Of a stretch of DNA of 15,340 nucleotides, positions 7,027 through 13,283 are shown piece by piece. Below the pieces are notes generated by a model. That model worked only from the letters and a program-made list of their open reading frames with translations, had not been told where the DNA came from and did not search any database. A program made the translations under genes and the position numbers. Source of the DNA: Cyclobacteriaceae bacterium (GTDB taxonomy: Bacteria; Bacteroidota; Bacteroidia; Cytophagales; Cyclobacteriaceae); the NCBI GenBank assembly GCA_025358195.1, contig JANYKP010000298.1, positions 1 through 15,340 of the forward strand, given 5' to 3'. Within the stretch, counting starts at the first letter, position 1, and every line of letters starts with the position of its first letter.

Positions 7027-7743
7027 GTGAGGTTGAATCAAGCTATTTCACTTTTTCTTTTGCTGCTATTGGCTTGCCAATCACGCGACATCCAGCCAAA
7101 AGGCACCGGTACGCAATACTTTCCCTTAAAAGTGGGCGCCTTTTGGATTTATTCCGTGGTGGAAACAACCATCACCCAACTGGGAGGGCAGACCAATACC
7201 ACGTACGAATTGAAACTCCAGCTTACCGATTCAGCAGCTACTTCCGGTGCGATTACGTACGTGATGCAGCGGTTCAAGCGCACAGACGCATCCCAACCTT
7301 GGTCTTCTATCGACACGTGGTCTACGCGAAAAGAACCGTTCCAGGCGATCGTACAAGAGGGTAATATCCCGTATGTCAAACTCGCGTTTCCGTTGACTGA
7401 AGGAAAAACATGGGATGGTAATGCACTCAATAATCTTGGGGGCACCGATCGATGCCCCAACGGTACCTTTCGTTGTGATAATTACCAGTTGATTGATTTA
7501 GCAAAACGCTTTGAAGGCACCGGAGTTTCATACGATGATTCAGTCACGATACTTGAAAATAATGATAATGATCCGATCGTTAAACAGGATGTCAGGAAAT
7601 CCATCTATGCTAAATCGATAGGCCTTGTGTATCGTGAAATGACGATCCTCGAATACTGTACCATCGGGAATTGCATTGGTAAACAGATTGTCGAAAATGG
7701 TACTATCCTGAAACAGACCTTGAACAACTATGGTGGGCTGTAA
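7027..7743 (+). CDS. Secreted lipoprotein of unknown function
   Basis: This is a 238-residue protein with a lipoprotein signal sequence: a short basic start, a Leu-rich core and lipobox LLAC, with Cys followed by QSRD. The mature part begins with YFPLKVGAFWIYSV, an opening common in Bacteroidota surface lipoproteins of unknown role. It is rich in beta-strand-like segments and has four further Cys residues (CPNGTFRC and CTIGNC) that could form disulphides. The frame is also open from an ATG at 6976, but that would put 17 hydrophilic residues before the signal peptide and would lie upstream of the -7 box at 7001-7008, so the GTG at 7027 is preferred. The end overlaps the subtilase start by 14 bp, which suggests coupled expression. 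I cannot assign a function. Confidence 0.75.
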   Translation: MRLNQAISLFLLLLLACQSRDIQPKGTGTQYFPLKVGAFWIYSVVETTITQLGGQTNTTYELKLQLTDSAATSGAITYVMQRFKRTDASQPWSSIDTWSTRKEPFQAIVQEGNIPYVKLAFPLTEGKTWDGNALNNLGGTDRCPNGTFRCDNYQLIDLAKRFEGTGVSYDDSVTILENNDNDPIVKQDVRKSIYAKSIGLVYREMTILEYCTIGNCIGKQIVENGTILKQTLNNYGGL

Positions 7744-9328
7744 AGGGGTTTTTATTTTATTGATAGTTTCATCCTCCACCTGGGCGCAATCCGACCGGTA
7801 TATTGTTTTCTTCAAAGACAAAAACTCCAACCCGTATTCGCTCAGCCAGCCAGAAGCGTTTCTTTCGGCCAGGTCGCTCCAGCGAAGAATGCACAGCGGG
7901 ATTTCATTAACGGCAGAGGATTTACCGGTTACTCCTTCTTACGTTACTCAAGTCAGGGCCACTGGTGCAAAAACTTTCTTCACATCAAAATGGTTGAACG
8001 GAGTCCTCGTAGAAAGTAATGCATCGATGATTTCATCCATTGCATCACTTCCATTTGTCACAAAAGTTGACCTCGTTGCTCCGGGTAAAAAACTGATTGG
8101 AGGAAGATCAAAACGATTAAGTCAACAGCATGCGGGGAGTGCGACGGAAACCACACAGGCGCAACTTCAGATGCTCGGTCTTGACAAAATGCAACAGGAT
8201 GGATTTTTCGGTGAAGGAGTAACAATCAGCATTTTAGATGCCGGATTTCAGGGCGTCAACTCAGCTCTTCCGTTTCAACCAATTTTTGCGGACGGGCGGG
8301 TAAAGATGACCCAGGATTTTGTGACCAACTCCGGTAACGTATATCAGTTTGATGAGCATGGTACGGAAGTGTTCTCCGTGATCGCTGCGAAGCAGAAGAT
8401 CTTCACAGGAGGTGCTTACAAAGCCAACTACTTGCTATTTGTGACGGAAGATGCTAATTCCGAATATCGAATTGAAGAATACAATTGGCTCTTTGCTGCC
8501 GAGAAAGCGGATAGTGCCGGCACCGATGTGATCCAATCTTCCTTAGGTTACAATCTCTTCGATGATTCGCAAATGGATTATAAAATTGCTGACCTGAATG
8601 GAAAGACCGCCGTAGTTTCCAAAGCAGCAAGCATGGCCCGCGATCGCGGGATAATTGTGGTTGTGAGTGCGGGCAATGAAGGCACCAGCGGATGGCATTT
8701 CATTACGCCTCCGGCCGACGTAGACGGGATTCTGGCAATCGGTGCGGTCAACTCTCTCGGTGCCAAGGTTGGATTCAGTTCCTTCGGACCCACCGCTGAT
8801 GGCCGAATCAAACCGGATTTCGTAGCCCTTGGACAAAGTACAGCCGTTGTCCTGCCGGATGGAACGCTCAGCACCGCCAGCGGAACTTCATTTTCCTCGC
8901 CATTAGTTACCAGTTTGGTAGCCGGCCTCTTGCAAGCTTACAGTAGGTATACGCCAGCTCAATTAGTGTTAGCTATAAGACTATCGGCCAGCCAGAGTAC
9001 CACTCCTGACAATCAACTTGGTTATGGTGTGCCCAATTACATTGCAGTCAAGAATTACCTGGAGGCTAACCTGTCAGCAGATGAAGTTTTCATCTATCCG
9101 AATCCTGCTTCGTCAACACTGCGACTGGCATTTAAGAATTTACCGCAAGGAAAAGTTGATCTTTCCTTTTATGATGCTCAGGGGAAGCTTTTGTCAAACC
9201 CGGTCACAAACCTTAACTGGTTGAATAACCCGCTAGAGGTTTCATTGTCCACCCTTGCCGCCGGCAGCTACTTCCTGAAAGTCAAAACAGCCACTGTCTC
9301 AAAGACGTTTCGTTTTGTGAAACTTTAA
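7730..9328 (+). CDS. S8 subtilisin-like serine protease with T9SS C-terminal sorting domain
   Basis: This is a 532-residue secreted protease. It has a short signal peptide (residues 1-19, cleavage near WAQ), then a pro-region-like segment (about 20-150: YIVFFKDK, PEAFLSARSLQRR, SKWLNGVLVES) common in Bacteroidota subtilases. The catalytic domain follows: Asp170 in ISILDAGF, His210 in DEHGTE, oxyanion Asn316 in SAGNEG and nucleophile Ser387 in SGTSFSSP. All four key residues are present, so it is predicted to be active. Residues 453-532 (VFIYPNPASSTLRL to the terminal KTFRFVKL) form a type A T9SS sorting domain, sending it through the outer membrane to the cell surface or medium. It overlaps the preceding lipoprotein gene by 14 bp. 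Its substrate is unknown. Confidence 0.95.
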   Translation: MVGCKGVFILLIVSSSTWAQSDRYIVFFKDKNSNPYSLSQPEAFLSARSLQRRMHSGISLTAEDLPVTPSYVTQVRATGAKTFFTSKWLNGVLVESNASMISSIASLPFVTKVDLVAPGKKLIGGRSKRLSQQHAGSATETTQAQLQMLGLDKMQQDGFFGEGVTISILDAGFQGVNSALPFQPIFADGRVKMTQDFVTNSGNVYQFDEHGTEVFSVIAAKQKIFTGGAYKANYLLFVTEDANSEYRIEEYNWLFAAEKADSAGTDVIQSSLGYNLFDDSQMDYKIADLNGKTAVVSKAASMARDRGIIVVVSAGNEGTSGWHFITPPADVDGILAIGAVNSLGAKVGFSSFGPTADGRIKPDFVALGQSTAVVLPDGTLSTASGTSFSSPLVTSLVAGLLQAYSRYTPAQLVLAIRLSASQSTTPDNQLGYGVPNYIAVKNYLEANLSADEVFIYPNPASSTLRLAFKNLPQGKVDLSFYDAQGKLLSNPVTNLNWLNNPLEVSLSTLAAGSYFLKVKTATVSKTFRFVKL

Positions 9329-9333
9329 AATGC

Positions 9334-9341
9334 TATTTTTG
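9334..9341 (+). promoter_or_regulatory. rpe promoter -7 box
   Basis: TATTTTTG is a full TAnnTTTG match, 14 bp before the rpe ATG. A TTTG at 9314-9317 could serve as the -33 element, though the 16-bp gap is a little short. The surrounding GCTATTTTTGG recurs before the gene at 12110. Confidence 0.6.
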
Positions 9342-9355
9342 GGATTGATACGTAC

Positions 9356-10006
9356 ATGAAATCTATCCTAGCGCCCTCCATCTTAGCAGCTGACTTTGCA
9401 AATCTTGAGCGTGAGATCACCATGCTCAATGAAAGTGAGGCGGATTGGATCCACGTGGATGTTATGGATGGTGTCTTCGTTCCCAACATCTCTATGGGGC
9501 TGCCGGTACTGGAAGCAGTGAAGCGTCATGCCAAGAAACCGTTGGATGTGCATTTGATGATTGTGAATCCAGAGAAGTTTGTAGAGGCCTTTCGCAGGGC
9601 TGGTGCCGATATCTTGTCCGTCCACCTGGAAGCGTGTCCACATCTTCACCGCAATATTCAACAGATAAAGAGCCTGGGGGCTAAGGCTGGAGTGGCCATC
9701 AATCCTCATACTCCTGTTATCGATCTTGAGAATGTTATTCAAAACATTGATTTGGTTTGCATGATGTCGGTGAACCCTGGTTTTGGTGCACAGAAATTCA
9801 TTGAGAATACGTATCAGAAAATTAGAGACCTCAAGGAACTCATCCTTGCAAAAAAATCGTCGGCCCTGATAGAAATTGATGGCGGCGTCAACGAAGCGAA
9901 TGCCCGCCTGTTATTAGAAGGGGGCGCGGACGTTCTGGTTGCAGGAAACCTGATATTTTCATCTTCCGATCCGAAAGAGCTGATTCAACGGCTGAAGAGA
10001 CTTTAG
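9356..10006 (+). CDS. rpe: Ribulose-phosphate 3-epimerase
   Basis: Rpe interconverts D-ribulose 5-phosphate and D-xylulose 5-phosphate in the pentose phosphate pathway. The 216-residue TIM barrel is full length for the family. It opens with LAPSILAADFANL. The metal-binding and catalytic residues are in place: His33 and Asp35 in HVDVMDG, His66 in DVHLMI, and the catalytic Asp175 in EIDGGV. The phosphate-binding segments NPGFGAQKF and VLVAGNLIF are also present. It starts 27 bp after the subtilase stop with its own good -7 box, so it is probably a separate unit. The LpoB-like gene follows after 54 bp. Confidence 0.97.
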   Translation: MKSILAPSILAADFANLEREITMLNESEADWIHVDVMDGVFVPNISMGLPVLEAVKRHAKKPLDVHLMIVNPEKFVEAFRRAGADILSVHLEACPHLHRNIQQIKSLGAKAGVAINPHTPVIDLENVIQNIDLVCMMSVNPGFGAQKFIENTYQKIRDLKELILAKKSSALIEIDGGVNEANARLLLEGGADVLVAGNLIFSSSDPKELIQRLKRL

Positions 10007-10060
10007 GGGTGGTGTGACCATTGGCAGGAATTTTGATCTAATGCGTAGGAATTGCCCATC

Positions 10061-10639
10061 ATGAAGTGCCCGAGGATTTTCTGCCTGCTATTGGTAGTCA
10101 TTGGGATTGGATGTGCACGATCGGTGACACGCGTTGACCCCAACCAATCCATGGACTTAAGCGGCCGCTGGAATGATTCCGACTCCCGGCTGGTAGCGAA
10201 CAAGATGATTGCTGATTTATTGGCAAACGAAAAATTCAAGGAGTACGCGAAACAACTTGGCAAGAAGCCGACGATCGTTGTTGGCCTTGTTCGGAACAAA
10301 ACCAGTGAACATATTGATTCCGATAACTACATCAAAAAGATGGAGCTGGCAATATTCAGTTCAGGTGTAGCTGATTTGGTGGAATCGGATGTTTTCCGTG
10401 ACAAGTTGCGGTTGGAGCGAGCCCAACAGCAGGACTTTGCCGATCCAGCCACCATGGCGCAGTGGGGCAAGGAAGTAGGCGCCAACCTGATGCTGTTCGG
10501 AGATATGACTTCCGAAACCGATGTTTACCAGAATAGGAGAATAGTGAACTATATTACGACACTGTTCCTCACCGACATGGAAACCAACAAGCGTGTGTGG
10601 TACGGACAAGAGGAGATCAAGAAGTATGTCAGGAACTAA
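10061..10639 (+). CDS. LpoB-family lipoprotein (penicillin-binding-protein activator-like)
   Basis: In E. coli, the outer-membrane lipoprotein LpoB reaches through the periplasm to switch on the peptidoglycan synthase PBP1b. This 192-residue protein has a lipoprotein signal (hydrophobic run, likely lipidated Cys18 in GIGCARS; the -3 residue is Gly, a loose lipobox). It then shows LpoB-family wording: DLSGRWNDSDSRLVA (32-46), PTIVVGLVRNKTSEHIDSD, a WGKEVGANLMLFGDM strand, and the ending FLTDMETNKRVWYGQEEIKKY. The linker before the folded domain is short, as expected for a family member without a long spacer. The ATG at 10061 is chosen over an upstream TTG. The TPR lipoprotein follows after 30 bp. 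The PBP partner is not in the window, and the function is inferred from the family. Confidence 0.85.
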   Translation: MKCPRIFCLLLVVIGIGCARSVTRVDPNQSMDLSGRWNDSDSRLVANKMIADLLANEKFKEYAKQLGKKPTIVVGLVRNKTSEHIDSDNYIKKMELAIFSSGVADLVESDVFRDKLRLERAQQQDFADPATMAQWGKEVGANLMLFGDMTSETDVYQNRRIVNYITTLFLTDMETNKRVWYGQEEIKKYVRN

Positions 10640-10669
10640 GTCCCGGTTTACTTGAACTCTCGATGCATT

Positions 10670-12076
10670 ATGAAGAAGATTTTGGTTATACTGACAATCT
10701 TTTTCCTTTGGAGCTCGTGTGCTACGTACTATCAATCCAACATCAATTTTAATGAAGAATTTGAAAAGGGGGATCTTGAAAAAGCCTTGTCCACGTTACG
10801 GGCTCATCCGTCGGAAGCTGCCGGCAAAAAACAATTTCTGTTCGATGTAAACAATGGGCTGTTGCTTTCTCTGATGGGACGGTATGAGGAGAGCAATGAA
10901 TATTTTGAGAAGGCTTACCTATTTGGTGAGGATTTTCATATTAATTACCTGAATGAAGTTGGCTCTTACTTAACAAATCCGAATTTTACGGCCTATCGGG
11001 GTGAGGATCATGAGCACCTCATGCTCTTGTATTTTAAGGCCCTTAACTATCTCAAATTAGGTAAATCAGAAGATGCTTTGGTCGAATGTCGCCGGCTGAA
11101 CATACGCCTGCAGCAGCTTGCAGACCGGTACCGGACTGAAAATAAATACAAAAGAGATGCGTTTATAAATACACTGATGGGTATCATTTATGACTCCAAC
11201 AAGGATTACAACAATGCATTCATTGCCTATCGAAATGCGTTGGAAGTTTACCAAGAGGATTTTACAACTTTGTTTGGTGTCGGGGCTCCCGAACAGCTCA
11301 AACTCGATCTTCTTCGTACAGCCAAGCTCAGCGGAATGGACAGTGAATTAGAGCGTTATAAGACTCAGTTTGGAATGGAAAACTATCAATACCAACCCAA
11401 AGCGGGAGGAGAGCTTGTGTTTTTTTGGCACAATGGCCTAAGCCCTGTGAAAGCCGAGTGGGGAATTGACTTCTTCATCAGCCGGCGTGATAACTATATT
11501 GTTTTCTCCAATCCGAGCCTGGGTTTTAATTTCCCTTTTAACATGGGTTCCTACAATGAAAAAGATCGCAACAGTCTTTCAAGTCTCGAGGTATTCAGGG
11601 TTGCCTTTCCGAAATATGTTGAACGACCAACTTACTTCGTCCGTTCGACGATTGCGGTGGATGGTGAAGAGCGGCCTTTGCAACTTTTGGAAGACGTAAG
11701 CAAGGTGGCTTTTAAATGTCTTGATGAACGGATGACCTTGGAGTTAAGCAAGGCGCTGATTCGGGTAGCGTTAAAGAAGGCGGAGGAATATCAGTTGAAA
11801 AAGGATGACAAGACGCGAACCATTAGCGCTGTCCTAGGAATAATTAATGCCATAACCGAGAAAGCGGATACACGTAACTGGCAAACCCTGCCGCACAGTA
11901 TATACTATTCACGCGTGCCGTTGAAAGCAGGGCGGAACCAGGTTACGTTTACCACGATCGACAACCAGGGCCGATCGCAGAAGCACGACTTTACCTATGA
12001 GTTGACGAATGGCCAGACCCTTTTTCATACCTTTAGTAGCCTGGAAAGCGCCTTTCCGAGTTACGGCTACTATTAA
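10670..12076 (+). CDS. TPR-containing lipoprotein (COG3014-like), neighbour of lpoB
   Basis: This is a 468-residue predicted lipoprotein: MKKI start, hydrophobic core, Cys17 in LWSSCATYY. The region from about residue 30 to 190 has helical TPR-like repeats (GDLEKALSTL, GRYEESNEYFEKAYL, KLGKSEDALVECRRL, NKDYNNAFIAYRNALEVY). The second half is beta-rich, with no motif I can tie to an enzyme, and ends in a Phe/Tyr-rich segment. From memory, COG3014-type TPR lipoproteins often sit beside LpoB genes in other phyla, which fits the spacing here (30 bp). It may therefore scaffold or tune the LpoB-like activator at the outer membrane, but that is inference. The ATG at 10670 is preferred to an upstream TTG because it yields a normal signal peptide. 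Confidence 0.75.
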   Translation: MKKILVILTIFFLWSSCATYYQSNINFNEEFEKGDLEKALSTLRAHPSEAAGKKQFLFDVNNGLLLSLMGRYEESNEYFEKAYLFGEDFHINYLNEVGSYLTNPNFTAYRGEDHEHLMLLYFKALNYLKLGKSEDALVECRRLNIRLQQLADRYRTENKYKRDAFINTLMGIIYDSNKDYNNAFIAYRNALEVYQEDFTTLFGVGAPEQLKLDLLRTAKLSGMDSELERYKTQFGMENYQYQPKAGGELVFFWHNGLSPVKAEWGIDFFISRRDNYIVFSNPSLGFNFPFNMGSYNEKDRNSLSSLEVFRVAFPKYVERPTYFVRSTIAVDGEERPLQLLEDVSKVAFKCLDERMTLELSKALIRVALKKAEEYQLKKDDKTRTISAVLGIINAITEKADTRNWQTLPHSIYYSRVPLKAGRNQVTFTTIDNQGRSQKHDFTYELTNGQTLFHTFSSLESAFPSYGYY

Positions 12077-12104
12077 GTTGAGTTAAGTTTATGACTTTAT
12101 TGGC

Positions 12105-12112
12105 TATTTTTG
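12105..12112 (+). promoter_or_regulatory. Promoter -7 box overlapping the apparent TTG start
   Basis: TATTTTTG is a full TAnnTTTG match within GGCTATTTTTGGC, almost identical to the rpe box at 9334. It overlaps the TTG at 12110, so either the promoter or the TTG start is likely wrong. No clear -33 box is seen. Confidence 0.45.
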
Positions 12113-13168
12113 GCACTTCTTAACTTCCAAAATCTGGGACGACTATTCTGCATCGGAAGTCTTTTTTTGATAGGTGCCATGCTCCTGCCAGTGGCTTTAT
12201 GTGCTCAGGAAAAGGACGAAGCATTGACGTTTCCCCTTGATAATTTCTACGCCAAAATCAAAAAAAATCCCAAGTCAATCCTTAAGAATTTCAGATTTGG
12301 TTTCAGTACCGGTTATGGCAACACGTTCTTCAGCCACCAGCTTGATGGCTTTGGAATTTATCAGACAGCGGGAAAGCAACCATCCATCTTTGCGGCCAAG
12401 ACGCCAGCCACTGTGCGTTATACGAATTGGGTCAACCAGGTGTCACAAGATTCAAATCCTGTGAAGCCCGGAAGTTTCCTTGTTTCTTCTGATTCCGCCA
12501 AACTTGGCTTTAAGGGAAATGCGCTTAACATTCCTTTCAAAGCCACTGTTCATTTTGAATGGGGTGGCAAGTATCGGATAGGAGCGGGCTACTCGTATGA
12601 ACTTATGAGTATTGGTAGTTTACATCCGATTTCTTATGGGAATAAGATTGCCAATTTCCAACCGCCCGGACCAACCGGATGGATGAATAAATACTTTGGA
12701 ATGATCGGCGTCTCATTTTATCGGATGGGTGATTATCTCTTTACTGGGGATGCCCAGATCGGTGGTTATAAACCGGGAAGTAATTTCAATTCAGCGCTTA
12801 TTCAAAATGGAGTTTACGTGAATATCGGTGTCACTGTTGAACGTGAATTGTCGGAGTACCTGCGGGTATTTGTGAGGCCATCGTACGAAATCAAAAACTA
12901 TACACTGAGCCTTCCAGAGGGAGGGAAGAGCATCACCCATAACATCAACGCCTTTTATTTGAACGTGGGTATCTCTTACAGCATACCGGAATTACGGAAA
13001 TGTAAAAAACATGACTGCAAGATCCAGATGAATCATGCGCACGGTGACCGCGAGTACCGGAGCCGGGTGCATCCGATCTACAAAAAACAGAATCCCTTGT
13101 ACGGGGAAAATCACCCTAAATTGTTCAAATACAAGGGTAAGAATAAGCGGAAATTGAACCCTTATTGA
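12110..13168 (+). CDS. Outer-membrane beta-barrel protein with polar Cys/His-rich tail
   Basis: The frame encodes up to 352 residues and is of unknown function. It starts with a signal peptide (hydrophobic FCIGSLFLIGAMLLPVALCAQ, cleavage near residue 33). From about residue 60 to 290 it shows alternating beta-strands with GYGNTFF, YRIGAGYSYELMSIG, YFGMIGVSFYRMG, VYVNIGVTVEREL, LRVFVRPSYEIKNY and FYLNVGISYSIP, as in an outer-membrane barrel. A polar tail of about 55 residues follows, with a C-x4-C pair (CKKHDC), HAHGDREYRSR, KQNPLYGENHPKLF, and a basic ending in NPY. The tail is too polar for a barrel strand. The true start is uncertain: the TTG at 12110 lies in a -7 box, and no in-frame ATG precedes the signal core. 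It follows the TPR gene by 33 bp. Confidence 0.7.
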   Translation: MALLNFQNLGRLFCIGSLFLIGAMLLPVALCAQEKDEALTFPLDNFYAKIKKNPKSILKNFRFGFSTGYGNTFFSHQLDGFGIYQTAGKQPSIFAAKTPATVRYTNWVNQVSQDSNPVKPGSFLVSSDSAKLGFKGNALNIPFKATVHFEWGGKYRIGAGYSYELMSIGSLHPISYGNKIANFQPPGPTGWMNKYFGMIGVSFYRMGDYLFTGDAQIGGYKPGSNFNSALIQNGVYVNIGVTVERELSEYLRVFVRPSYEIKNYTLSLPEGGKSITHNINAFYLNVGISYSIPELRKCKKHDCKIQMNHAHGDREYRSRVHPIYKKQNPLYGENHPKLFKYKGKNKRKLNPY

Positions 13169-13238
13169 TTCATACAAAAAACTTAATTTTTAAGGTCAAA
13201 TTCGGCGATTTTTGGGTAAAATGTTACTCTCTTTTACC

Positions 13239-13246
13239 TATCTTCG
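13239..13246 (+). promoter_or_regulatory. Probable gyrA promoter -7 box
   Basis: TATCTTCG, followed by CA, matches TAnnTTTG with one change, and it lies 37 bp before the GTG. A second weaker candidate (GATTTTTG, 13207-13214) lies upstream. The 115-bp gap from 13169 to 13283 is otherwise AT-rich, with no terminator I trust. Confidence 0.45.
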
Positions 13247-13283
13247 CACGTTAAATTATTCTTAAGTAATCGATTCAAATCCT

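Noticed and set aside
9383..9742. A 119-codon minus-strand frame within rpe
   Set aside because: It is antisense to conserved epimerase motifs and has no family resemblance.
10361..10735. A 124-codon minus-strand frame across the LpoB-like and TPR gene junction
   Set aside because: It overlaps two better supported lipoprotein genes and shows no domain or promoter.
13182..13194. CTTAA-TTT-TTAAG inverted repeat as a terminator before gyrA
   Set aside because: The stem is five AT-rich pairs with a three-base loop and no following T-run, so it is too weak to call.
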